The notes under the pieces are model-generated. The model searched no databases. It saw only the letters and a list, made by a program, of their open reading frames with translations, and was not told the DNA's origin. From Nocardia araoensis NBRC 100135 (lineage in GTDB: Bacteria > Actinomycetota > Actinomycetes > Mycobacteriales > Mycobacteriaceae), in assembly GCF_000308435.1 (NCBI RefSeq), contig NZ_BAFR01000204.1:1-64000 (forward strand): DNA of 64,000 bases. The letters are read 5' to 3'. The translations under genes and the position numbers were made by a program. Below, piece after piece: positions 15,827 through 23,492 of the stretch (within the stretch, counting starts at the first letter, position 1; every line of letters begins with the position of its first letter).

Positions 15827-15933
15827 GGCCAGGCCGTGGCCGCCGACAGGATCAGAGAAGTGTCCGGAGTCACTCGAGGGAAATCGATTCTGTCGGAACC
15901 GAAACCGTGGCTGGTCCGTCAAAGGATATTGGA

Positions 15934-15970
15934 AAGCAGCGAAGTTCGCAGTCACGAAGTGACGCTGCTT
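15934..15970 (+). promoter_or_regulatory. Nested stem-loop upstream of the secreted nuclease-like gene
   Basis: AAGCAGCG (15934-15941) pairs with CGCTGCTT (15963-15970), and inside it TCAC/GTGA forms a small second stem. It lies about 96 bases before the start of the secreted gene. It may be a terminator of the preceding cluster or a leader structure; no T-tract follows. Confidence 0.4.
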
Positions 15971-16066
15971 CTGCCTCGCTGGAGGCGGGGGTACCGCATC
16001 GGGCGCTGACGCGCCATCACCAGGGGAAACAGGCACCGGATCCGGTGCGACGACGTGGGGGTTGAG

Positions 16067-16534
16067 ATGAAGATACGTGCATTGTTGGTCACCGCAGCAG
16101 CGGTGTTCAGCCTGGTCGCCGGGGTGGTCCAAAGCCCGCTGGCTCATGCGTCCTTCCCTTGGGGAGCGTGCGGAAACAGCTCGCCTGCGGACAAGGTCGT
16201 CACAACCTTCGGCGACTGGAAACTGCTGTGTGGAGACGAGGAATCGGGTTATCGGCACATCCAGCGGAGGCACATGAGCGAGTGGGAAGGCCTTGCAGGA
16301 ATCGAAGGTCGCAATTGGAGGGACATCGCAGACATGGCTATCGCCAAAGCCCACGACGCACCCGACTGGCATGGCTCGGTCGGGAGCGGCAAGTACTGTT
16401 ACACGGGGCAGATCTATCTCGTCAACCGCGCCACGGGAGCAATAGCCAAGACGGTTCAGCCCACCGTGATCGTGAACGAGAACGGCAAGGTCATCACCGC
16501 GTACCCGGGAGGAGCCTGTGGTGGAAAAGTCTGA
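16067..16534 (+). CDS. Secreted protein with a BECR-like (barnase/EndoU/colicin-type) nuclease domain; candidate toxin
   Basis: 155-aa protein with a clear Sec signal peptide (to about A28, AHA|S), leaving a 127-residue domain. The domain has GYRHIQRRH (H64 and H69), a helix ending in DIADMAIAKA, a KYCY segment and the C-terminal VITAYPGG. This HI..RH plus ITAYP pattern resembles toxin domains of the BECR nuclease fold seen at the ends of polymorphic toxins. The family call is by pattern and not confirmed. Four cysteines (35, 55, 111, 151) remain after export and could form two disulfides, fitting an extracellular protein. The downstream gene overlaps it by 14 bases and is a candidate immunity gene. 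Start: ATG at 16067 after GGGGTTGAG. Confidence 0.6.
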   Translation: MKIRALLVTAAAVFSLVAGVVQSPLAHASFPWGACGNSSPADKVVTTFGDWKLLCGDEESGYRHIQRRHMSEWEGLAGIEGRNWRDIADMAIAKAHDAPDWHGSVGSGKYCYTGQIYLVNRATGAIAKTVQPTVIVNENGKVITAYPGGACGGKV

Positions 16535-16874
16535 TCCCGGTCTGGATGAACTCACCGCTTCGGTGATCCGCGCCGGTAACGAGTGGGGATACCAGATCGA
16601 CCGCGACAACTCAGGTCGGCTGCTACTCACGGCTGTAGGCGAATCGCCGGTGATTCCCCCCGTCGAGTTTCGGTTCACCGACCAGGAACTCCGCGACTAC
16701 TACGCGCGCCTCGCAGCGAAAGCTGGAACACCGACTGGCGAGAGCACGCCGTGGAAGACGTGGATGGTTCTGATGTCGACCCACCTCAGCGAGGCCGTTT
16801 ACAAGGCGGGGGTGCTCAACCAGCCATGCGCCATCGTGATCGATAGCGCTGGATTCTGGGCCGAACCGGCGTAG
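16521..16874 (+). CDS. Candidate immunity protein for the secreted nuclease-like protein
   Basis: 117-aa cytoplasmic-type protein without a signal peptide or membrane helix. It starts with GTG at 16521 (GTG at 16518 is possible), with GGGAGGAG seven bases upstream inside the toxin-like gene, overlapping its end. It has an acidic N-terminus (MEKSDPGLDELTASVIRAG) and a central FRFTDQELRDYYARLAAKAG. No family recognised. The coupling, size and order (exported toxin then cytoplasmic partner) fit an immunity protein; this is inference. Confidence 0.5.
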   Translation: MEKSDPGLDELTASVIRAGNEWGYQIDRDNSGRLLLTAVGESPVIPPVEFRFTDQELRDYYARLAAKAGTPTGESTPWKTWMVLMSTHLSEAVYKAGVLNQPCAIVIDSAGFWAEPA

Positions 16875-17015
16875 CCAGCGGCCGAGGTTCCTCAGAGGAA
16901 TGCTTGCGGCAAGCCTATGTCCTGCCACGACCCGAAAATCGCCGCGACAGCAGGCTCTATTCGAACGCACGAATATGTTCCAGGATGGGCATCCGCTGAC
17001 CAAGGAGGTAACTCG

Positions 17016-17735
17016 GTGCCCGACGCAGACGCGGATGGCCGGTTCGATCTGCTGCTGGGCCGCACGATCCCGCTGGTCCTCGCTCCGGCCGGTACTGTAG
17101 CCGGTCCGCGGGTGCGGGGAGTCGTACGCGCGGACTCCGGGCATGCCCGCATCGTGCTGTCGCCGGACGCGGCGATGGTCTCGGGGATTGCGGTGGACTA
17201 CGAATTGGCCTCCGGCACAATCCTGCTCGATGTCACCGGCGCTATAGACCATGCGCGGTTCACCATCGCGCCCGCTGTCACGCGACTACTGGCTGACCAC
17301 GAGGACCAATCGCGTGACAGCCACGGCAACACCGTCCTCGCCGCGGCCGATACCGGATTCGACTACACCGCCGAAGCCGATTCCGGTGACCAACGCCTGT
17401 TCAGTCTGTTCAGCCTCTTGGTCGGCGGCGGCCTGCCCTGGTTCGCCGACGACTACACCTTCGCAGGATTCCTGTACACCGACGCCGACACCTGCCGCAT
17501 CTACATTCGGGTCACCCGCACAGACCGCACCTATGGCATCGACTTGGTTGTCAGCGGCGCCGACGGCCGTCCGACCGGCTACGCCTACCTCGCCCAGGAG
17601 CTGGCGCCGCTGGCCCGAACCGGCGACCTCGCCCGCCAGCCGGTTATCGACGACACCGACGACTACTGCGATGCCGTCGTGGATCTGCGCGCCTGGATGG
17701 GACCGGCAGGGTCCGGGGCCTCCACAAGGAAATAA
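17016..17735 (+). CDS. Hypothetical protein in a three-gene operon
   Basis: 239-aa protein of unknown family, start GTG at 17016 with AAGGAGG (17002-17008). It is acidic, beta-rich (GTVAGPRVRGVVRADSGHARIVLSP and LYTDADTCRIYIRVTRTDRTYG) with no signal peptide or membrane helix. It ends in DDYCDAVVDLRAWMG. It is followed by the 54-aa gene after three bases. No function can be assigned. Confidence 0.6.
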   Translation: MPDADADGRFDLLLGRTIPLVLAPAGTVAGPRVRGVVRADSGHARIVLSPDAAMVSGIAVDYELASGTILLDVTGAIDHARFTIAPAVTRLLADHEDQSRDSHGNTVLAAADTGFDYTAEADSGDQRLFSLFSLLVGGGLPWFADDYTFAGFLYTDADTCRIYIRVTRTDRTYGIDLVVSGADGRPTGYAYLAQELAPLARTGDLARQPVIDDTDDYCDAVVDLRAWMGPAGSGASTRK

Positions 17736-17738
17736 CGC

Positions 17739-17903
17739 ATGCTCGCGACGCGGCGGTTCCGGATCGAATTCGAATCGCTGGATCGCGACTCGAGTTTCGA
17801 GTACGGCGCTCACCACCAGGACGCCGGTGTGACTGGACGAGCCGATCTGCCCTCCTGGAAAATGAACTCGAGTTTCGATCACAGGAGGGCTGGGCGTTCG
17901 TGA
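17739..17903 (+). CDS. 54-aa hypothetical protein
   Basis: Small gene between two larger genes: ATG at 17739 with AAGGA nine bases upstream, stop at 17901-17903. The stop overlaps the GTG of the next gene (GTGA). The product is polar and charged (FRIEFESLDRDSSFEYGAHHQ). The DNA contains two copies of ACTCGAGTTTCGA (17788-17800 and 17866-17878). The tight coupling on both sides supports it as real, although no homologue is recognised. Confidence 0.5.
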   Translation: MLATRRFRIEFESLDRDSSFEYGAHHQDAGVTGRADLPSWKMNSSFDHRRAGRS

Positions 17904-18289
17904 CGTCATCGATGGTTCCGAGAACCGTCAAGGCGGTCGACACAGCGCGACTGATACTCCTCGACGAGCAGGCACGTGCGTGTGGTCTGAACAGACACCA
18001 CGGTGCAGGCTGGCTGGCCGCTCACGCCGACCGCACGGCCACTCACTACCTACAGCCCGTGCTGGTTCATCGTCTGGAGCACCGACCGGAGTTCTCGCCG
18101 CACTGGCGGTGTCTGCTGCTGCTCACAGTACGAGACGGCCAGCAGATCTCCTCACTCCTGGATGTTCTACCTGCGTCTTTCAACGACTTGCCAGAAACAT
18201 TGGACGATCCGACGAAGTCCGCGATCGCCACGAAACTTCACCATGGATCACTCGCCACCCAGGCACAATGGGCGAAGCAGCACGGCTGA
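17900..18289 (+). CDS. Hypothetical protein, last gene of the unknown operon
   Basis: 129-aa protein, GTG start at 17900 with AGGAGGG upstream and GTGA overlap with the 54-aa gene. The product is helical and Leu/His-rich (HYLQPVLVHRLEHRPEFSPHWRCLLLLTVRDG). No known domain, signal peptide or membrane helix. It is the right-most plus-strand gene of the island. Confidence 0.6.
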   Translation: MTSSMVPRTVKAVDTARLILLDEQARACGLNRHHGAGWLAAHADRTATHYLQPVLVHRLEHRPEFSPHWRCLLLLTVRDGQQISSLLDVLPASFNDLPETLDDPTKSAIATKLHHGSLATQAQWAKQHG

Positions 18290-18418
18290 TGCCGCGTGTC
18301 CATCGACCGCTGGTCTCGTTGAGGAACCCACGAATCCGAGCCTCAACTGTTCCTCGAGGGCGTGTCCTCCGTCGCGCGTCCTCGAGCAGAAACAAGAAAG
18401 CGCTGGCTGCTCGCAGAG

Positions 18419-18826
18419 CTACGGCACGAGAAGTAACTGACCAGCCTTGGACTGGACGATAGAGAAATGCTTGCGGTCCAACGTGGCGACGGCGGTAATG
18501 GGGAACCGTTCGGCCACGGCGACCACGGAAGCGTCCACTGTGCCGAGCGGAAGATCGGCGTACTTGTCGACGAGCTGGCGGATTCGGTGCAGATCCTCGG
18601 TGGTCGTATCCACGACGGTATATGCACCTTCCGCCACGTCCTGTAAGAAGGCCAACTCGGCGACCGGGCCGCAGCGTCATTCCAACAGGATGGCCGCCTC
18701 GGTGAATACAGGCGCGGGCACCAGCAGCGGCCCTGGAGCGTTCAACAGCAGCTCTCGGCAGGCGGCGTGGTGGTTGTCTCGATTGTTGACCAAGGCCACG
18801 ATCGGCCCGGTATCGACAACGATCAC
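18419..18826 (-). pseudogene. vapC: VapC-type PIN-domain toxin, disrupted by an in-frame TGA
   Basis: The frame from GTG 18826 to 18419 reads as a PIN nuclease of 135 codons: VIVVDTGPIVALVNN with D5, then PAPVFTEAAILLE, then a TGA at codon 50 (18677-18679), then RCGPVAELAFLQDV and GTVDASVVAVAER and ATLDRKHFS. Replacing TGA with CGA would restore the usual ILLERR. All the acidic residues expected of the active site remain. The start overlaps the vapB stop (GTGA). The gene is probably inactive unless the codon is read through. Confidence 0.75.
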
Positions 18827-19032
18827 TCGGCCGTGCCCCGGTCGAGTTCGTCCCGGACAATCTCCTTCGCCCGTTCCGCAAGGTCGGGTTCGGCGACGGC
18901 GATGCCATCACTGTGGAACGTTCGCCGTCCCGACTTCCTGACGAGCTGACGCAGCAATTCGGCCGCGGCCGGCACCTGATCGTCGGGTACAGCTTCGGCT
19001 AGGCGAAGCAGTTCCTCATGAGTGGCGCGCAT
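18823..19032 (-). CDS. vapB: VapB-like antitoxin
   Basis: 69-aa protein directly upstream of the broken vapC and overlapping it by GTGA, as is standard for vapBC pairs. The product is helical with an acidic C-terminus (DLAERAKEIVRDELDRGTAE). The N-terminal helices (MRATHEELLRLAEAVPDDQVPAAAELLRQL) fit the type of antitoxin that lacks a ribbon-helix-helix. The DNA-binding family is not certain. Confidence 0.65.
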   Translation of the reverse strand: MRATHEELLRLAEAVPDDQVPAAAELLRQLVRKSGRRTFHSDGIAVAEPDLAERAKEIVRDELDRGTAE

Positions 19033-19120
19033 GGTGACCAGTGTAGTTCCGCATCCTCTCAGGGGGATGACGCGAACCAGTACCGCAATGGTAATGGCCG
19101 CTGCGGGCGGTCAGAACGCC

Positions 19121-20092
19121 TCAGTTCAACCCCGCATACGAGTGCAACCCGCTGATCACCATGTTGATGATGAACAGGTTGAACAGCATCGCGACGAAGG
19201 CGGCGATGTTGATCCAGGCGGCCTTGGTGTCGCGCCAGCCCGAGGTGGCGCGGGCGTGGAGGTAGGCGGCGTAGAGGACCCAGGCGATGAAGGAGCAGGT
19301 TTCCTTCGGGTCCCAGCCCCAGAAGCGGCCCCAGGCGGCTTCGGCCCAGATGGCGCCGAGGATGACGCCCGCGCCGAACAGCGGGAAGCCGATGATGGTC
19401 GCCTTGTAGGCGAGCCGGTCGAGGGTGCGGGCGTCGGGCAGGCGGCGGGCGATGGCGCCGAGGATGTTGGCCGACTCCTGGCCGTCGGGCTGACGCAGGC
19501 GGTAGAGGAAGAGCATGCTCGCCACGCCCGCGAACAGGAACACGCCGCTGCCCACGCTGACGATGGTGACGTGCACCGGCAGCCAGAACGACTTCAACGC
19601 GGGAACCACGGGTGCGGCGTCGGCGTAGAGCACCGTGCCGGCGAGGAACAGCAGAATCAGCACCGGCACCAGCAGGAACACCCACATGGCGCGGTAGCGC
19701 TGCTCGCGCAGGAGCGCGATCCCGACCAGGACGGCGGCGGCCGTCGCCATGGTCACGAACTCGTACATGTTGCCGAGCGGGAAGCGGTGGGTCGCGAAAC
19801 CGCGCAGCACGATCGCGCCCACGTGCAGCGCGATGGCCACCATGAGCACCGAGAACGCCATGTTGCCCAGCCGCTCCGACAGCGGCCGTTGCACTGGCTC
19901 GGCGACCCGGCCCGGTCCCTGCGGCGTCGATCCGCCGCCCACCGTCACCAGCTCACGCTCGGACACCTCGCGGCTGCGCGCCGTCGCGTACTGCCAGATC
20001 AGCAGCACCAGCACCAGCGCGTACACCACGATTGCCGTTTTGAAGGCGAAATCGCTGTACCTGGCGATGGTCTCGTCGATCGGCATCGTCAC
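19121..20092 (-). CDS. ccsB: Cytochrome c biogenesis protein CcsB (CcsA/CcmC-like haem handling)
   Basis: 323-aa polytopic membrane protein of the system II cytochrome c maturation complex, which passes haem to apocytochromes with ResB. The haem-binding tryptophan-rich motif is WGRFWGWDPKET (about residues 254-265). Conserved histidines are visible in VAIALHVG and LPVHVTIV. About eight hydrophobic segments. Its start overlaps the ResB stop (ATGA). The M. tuberculosis homologue is Rv0529, called ccsA there. Confidence 0.95.
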   Translation of the reverse strand: MTMPIDETIARYSDFAFKTAIVVYALVLVLLIWQYATARSREVSERELVTVGGGSTPQGPGRVAEPVQRPLSERLGNMAFSVLMVAIALHVGAIVLRGFATHRFPLGNMYEFVTMATAAAVLVGIALLREQRYRAMWVFLLVPVLILLFLAGTVLYADAAPVVPALKSFWLPVHVTIVSVGSGVFLFAGVASMLFLYRLRQPDGQESANILGAIARRLPDARTLDRLAYKATIIGFPLFGAGVILGAIWAEAAWGRFWGWDPKETCSFIAWVLYAAYLHARATSGWRDTKAAWINIAAFVAMLFNLFIINMVISGLHSYAGLN

Positions 20093-21735
20093 TCTCCCGT
20101 GGTCTCGGCGTGCTCATCGAGCAGGCGCGTGCGCAGCCGGTCGAACTCGCCGCCCCAACCCGCCTGATCGGTCCTGGCGAGCCCGCCCATCTCTACTACA
20201 GTGCGTCGTTGGTCAACGGTACCGGCTGTGTCATCGGCCGGGTAGACCCGCACCCAGATCCGCCTGCGCTTGATCAGCAGCGAGACCAGCAGACCGGCCA
20301 TCATCAGCAGCGCGCTGACGAGCACCCACTGCTGGGCCGGGTCGTGCGAAACCTGGAGATTCACGAACTCCTGCGCGCCGTCGAAGGTGACCTTGGTGCC
20401 GTTCGGCAGCGTGGTCGACTCGCCGGGGCGGAGATTGACCCTGGCCTCCTTGGCGAGCCTGCCCTGCTTGACCTGCTCGGGATCGAGGGCGAACAACGAC
20501 TGCGGCTTACCGGTGTCCAAGCCGGTGTCGCCGCGATAGATGTCGACCGCGACAGCGGGATCGTTCATCGCGGGGAAGGCCGAACTGAGCAGTGACCCGT
20601 GGAACATCGCGGTGGGCGCGAACAGCCCTTCGATCGCGATCTGGTTCCTGCGGCGCTCCTCCTCCGTGGCGTACATCCCGCCGGGCGGGTCGATCCGCAG
20701 CACGCCGCTGGACAGGAACGTCGAGGCGTCGTCGGGCCGCCACTGGATGGACTCGGTGCGGGTCTGGCCGCCGGGGAAGGTCACCGTGAAGGTGGGCGCG
20801 TAGCCGTGTCCTTGCAGGTAGAGACGGTCACCCGCGACGCGGAGCGGATGGTTGACCTGCACCCGGGTGTCGCGCCATGTGTTCGTCCGCAGGTCGTCGC
20901 CCGCCTGGTAGGAGAGGTTCGCGGTGAACATCTCCGCTTGCCCGTTGGTCAGGTAATCGGCCTGGAAATCCTTCACCCGCACACAGACCGGGGTCATGCC
21001 GGTGCCGTCGTTGACGTTGCCCGCCTTGAACGAGTCGAACACCGCGGGCGAGGTGGTGCAGAAGCCGGGGCCGTTGTTCGCCAGCACGATGACGCTGCCC
21101 TCGTAGCCGAACAGCTTGCCCACCGCGATGGCGATCAGCAGCCCGACCAGCGCGAGATGGAAGACGAGGTTGCCGAGCTCGCGGGTGTAGCCCTTCTCCG
21201 CGGACAGCGCCAGTTCACCGTCGCGGGGGCCGGGGCGGACCTCGGTGCGCCAGCCGCGCAGCTGGGCGCGGGCATGGTCGATCGACTCCTGCGGCGACCG
21301 CTCGACCCGGCCCGCATAGTGGTGCGGGAGCCTGGTCAGGTTGCGCGGCGCCCGCACCGGCGGCGTGCGCAGAGCGCGGTAGTGGTCGAACGTGCGCGGG
21401 AGGATGCAGCCGACCAGTGAGATGAACAGCAGCACGTAGACAGCCGTGAACCAGAAACTGGAGAACACGTCGAACAGCTCGAAGCGGTCCATCCACGGGC
21501 CGAGCGTTGGCCGGCTGGCGATGTACTGCTCGACCTTTTGCTCGTTGAGATTCCGCTGCGGCAGCAATGCGCCGGGAATCGCGGCCAGGGCGAGCAGGAA
21601 CAACAGCACCAGGGCGGTGCGCATGCTGGTGAGCCCGCGCCAGGTGTTGCGCAGGAACGCCCAGGCCCGCCCGATCACGGATTGGCGCGGCGGACGTTCG
21701 GGGCTTTCGATCGTGGGGTGGTCGGTCACGGTCAT
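20089..21735 (-). CDS. resB: Cytochrome c biogenesis protein ResB
   Basis: 548-aa protein of the ResB family, partner of CcsB in system II. Three N-terminal membrane helices (around residues 40-60, 90-110 and 180-200) and a large extracytoplasmic domain (about residues 205-480) are followed by a last helix (WVLVSALLMMAGLLVSLLI) and a cytoplasmic tail. The ATG at 21735 overlaps the ccdA stop (ATGA). The frame is open further upstream but that part lies in ccdA, so it was rejected. The homologue is Rv0528. Confidence 0.94.
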   Translation of the reverse strand: MTVTDHPTIESPERPPRQSVIGRAWAFLRNTWRGLTSMRTALVLLFLLALAAIPGALLPQRNLNEQKVEQYIASRPTLGPWMDRFELFDVFSSFWFTAVYVLLFISLVGCILPRTFDHYRALRTPPVRAPRNLTRLPHHYAGRVERSPQESIDHARAQLRGWRTEVRPGPRDGELALSAEKGYTRELGNLVFHLALVGLLIAIAVGKLFGYEGSVIVLANNGPGFCTTSPAVFDSFKAGNVNDGTGMTPVCVRVKDFQADYLTNGQAEMFTANLSYQAGDDLRTNTWRDTRVQVNHPLRVAGDRLYLQGHGYAPTFTVTFPGGQTRTESIQWRPDDASTFLSSGVLRIDPPGGMYATEEERRRNQIAIEGLFAPTAMFHGSLLSSAFPAMNDPAVAVDIYRGDTGLDTGKPQSLFALDPEQVKQGRLAKEARVNLRPGESTTLPNGTKVTFDGAQEFVNLQVSHDPAQQWVLVSALLMMAGLLVSLLIKRRRIWVRVYPADDTAGTVDQRRTVVEMGGLARTDQAGWGGEFDRLRTRLLDEHAETTGE

Positions 21736-22559
21736 ATCGGCAGGGTCACCTCGGAGACGAACGCGTCGCGCACCCAGGCGACGAACTGGTCCCACGCCCC
21801 GGTGACCAGCGCGGCGCCGACCGCGACGAGCAACATGCCCCCGATGATCTGGATGGTGCGGGAATTACGGCGCAGCCAGCCGACCCCCCGCAGCGCGCTC
21901 GCCGACCCGAACGCCAGCACCACGAACGGCAGACCGAGGCCGAGACAGTAGGCGATGATCAGCGCGACCCCGCGCACCGCCGTCGTCCCGTCGGTGCCCG
22001 CGGCCACCGCCATGACGCCCGACAGCGTGGGGCCGAGGCACGGCGTCCATCCCAGCGCGAACACCCCGCCCAGCAGCGGCGCGCCCATGAGGCTGGTGAG
22101 CCTGCGCGGCTCCATCCGGGTGTCGCGCTGCAACGCGGGCACCAAGCCGATGAACACCAGACCCATCAGGATCGTCACCACACCGCCGATGCGTTGCAGC
22201 AGTTCCCGATTCACGTTGAGGGTCTGGATGACGCCGAACACGGTCGCGGTGGCGAGCACGAAGACCACGGTGAAACCGGCGACGAACAACCCGGCCGCGC
22301 CCGCGACCCGCATCCGTCCCGATCGAGGCGGCCGTTCGACGGTCGCGACTCGGCCGCCGGTGGCCTCCGCCACTGTGGCGGGCGGCGCCTCGGCGCCGAC
22401 CAGTCCGGCCAGATAGGACAGGTACCCCGGCACGAGGGGCACCACACACGGCGAGGCGAACGACACCAGACCCGCGAGCAGACACGCGCCGAGCGCCAGC
22501 AGCAGCGGCCCGGAGGCCGCCGTCTGCTGGAACGAATCACCGACCCCGGCGAGCACCAT
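21732..22559 (-). CDS. ccdA: Thiol:disulfide transporter CcdA
   Basis: 275-aa membrane protein that moves electrons from cytoplasmic thioredoxin to extracytoplasmic thiol-disulfide proteins such as the TlpA/CcsX-type reductase next door. Six or more hydrophobic segments. The two redox cysteines are in the motifs ASPCVVPLVPGYL and GWTPCLGPTLSG, which are diagnostic of CcdA. The ATG at 22559 has a GGGGAGGA ribosome site upstream. It overlaps resB. Confidence 0.95.
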   Translation of the reverse strand: MVLAGVGDSFQQTAASGPLLLALGACLLAGLVSFASPCVVPLVPGYLSYLAGLVGAEAPPATVAEATGGRVATVERPPRSGRMRVAGAAGLFVAGFTVVFVLATATVFGVIQTLNVNRELLQRIGGVVTILMGLVFIGLVPALQRDTRMEPRRLTSLMGAPLLGGVFALGWTPCLGPTLSGVMAVAAGTDGTTAVRGVALIIAYCLGLGLPFVVLAFGSASALRGVGWLRRNSRTIQIIGGMLLVAVGAALVTGAWDQFVAWVRDAFVSEVTLPI

Positions 22560-22599
22560 CACAGGTCCTCCCCGGTACGCGGCGCGGTGCGCGCGAGGG

Positions 22600-22854
22600 T
22601 CACACCGAATCCTCCCGCGTGTCCTCCTGCGCTCGTCCGGCGCTGCGCAGCGGCGCGACCGTCCGCTCGGTGGCCGTCGGCTCCTCGGCCGCCTCGAACA
22701 CCGGGAAGTCGAGCAAGGACTCGGCCGCGACGCTGCGCGGCACGGTGGCGATGCCCGCCCACCGGTCGTCGACGGCCCATCCGCCGCCGATACGTCGGGC
22801 GCCCTGCCGTGGCCGACAGGCGCGCAGGTGGCGGGTACGACGGTCGCGATTCAC
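22600..22854 (-). CDS. 84-aa hypothetical protein in the cytochrome c maturation operon
   Basis: Open frame from GTG 22854 to stop 22600. The GTG overlaps the TlpA stop (GTGA) and the gene ends 41 bases before the ccdA start, so it would keep translation coupled. The product is basic at the N-terminus (NRDRRTRHLRACRPRQGARR) and acidic in the middle (DFPVFEAAEEPTATE). No signal peptide. No family recognised. Confidence 0.45.
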   Translation of the reverse strand: MNRDRRTRHLRACRPRQGARRIGGGWAVDDRWAGIATVPRSVAAESLLDFPVFEAAEEPTATERTVAPLRSAGRAQEDTREDSV

Positions 22855-23492
22855 TGTGATTCCTCCGCGGCGATACTTTCGACCACTGGCTGTAGATCCT
22901 CGGCGAGCAGGGACCGCAGGAAGACCGCGGCGACCCGGTGTTGCCGGTCGAGGACGAGCGTGGTGGGGATGACACTGGTTGGGAAATTCCCGCCGAGCGC
23001 CAAAAGCGTGCGCATCGACGGGTCGTAGATGGACGGGTAGCCGACCTTGTTGTCGACCACGAAATCTTGGGCCTTGTCCTGTTGCGGGTCGCGGACGTTG
23101 ATGCCCAGGAAGGCGACGCCTTTGTCCTTGGTCGCTTCGTAGACCTTTTCCAGGGCGGGCGCCTCGGCGCGGCACGGACCGCACCACTGGCCCCACAGGT
23201 TGAGTACCACGACCTTGCCCGCGTAGTCCTCGACCGCGGTGGTCTTGCCCGCGGTCATCAGATCCGGACCGGAGAGCTTGCCGATGGTGCCGCGCGCGGC
23301 GGGCGGGTCGTAGCGGATGTCGGTCTTGCCGCCGGGCGAGACGAATTCGAAGGTGCCGCCCGAGGCCACCGCGTCCGAACCGGTCGAGCAACCCGCGAGC
23401 GCGGCGATCAGCGCCACGCACGCGAGCAGAACCGACAGCACCCGCCCGGTGCGAGCCGAGGGCGGGATGGAGAACGCGGTGGGGTGTGTCAT
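22851..23492 (-). CDS. TlpA-family thiol-disulfide reductase lipoprotein (CcsX/ResA-like)
   Basis: 213-aa thioredoxin-fold protein with active site WCGPC (residues 103-107) and a lipobox (ALAGC, C35), so it is probably anchored outside the membrane. It would reduce apocytochrome c haem-binding cysteines using electrons from CcdA. It overlaps the preceding phosphatase gene (ATGA). The start at 23492 is the natural ATG; longer frames enter the phosphatase gene. The homologue is Rv0526. Confidence 0.92.
   Translation of the reverse strand: MTHPTAFSIPPSARTGRVLSVLLACVALIAALAGCSTGSDAVASGGTFEFVSPGGKTDIRYDPPAARGTIGKLSGPDLMTAGKTTAVEDYAGKVVVLNLWGQWCGPCRAEAPALEKVYEATKDKGVAFLGINVRDPQQDKAQDFVVDNKVGYPSIYDPSMRTLLALGGNFPTSVIPTTLVLDRQHRVAAVFLRSLLAEDLQPVVESIAAEESQ

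Noticed and set aside
15623..16678. 351-codon minus-strand frame opposite the secreted nuclease-like gene
   Set aside because: No ribosome site or domain; the opposite strand has a signal peptide, a ribosome site and an overlapping partner gene.
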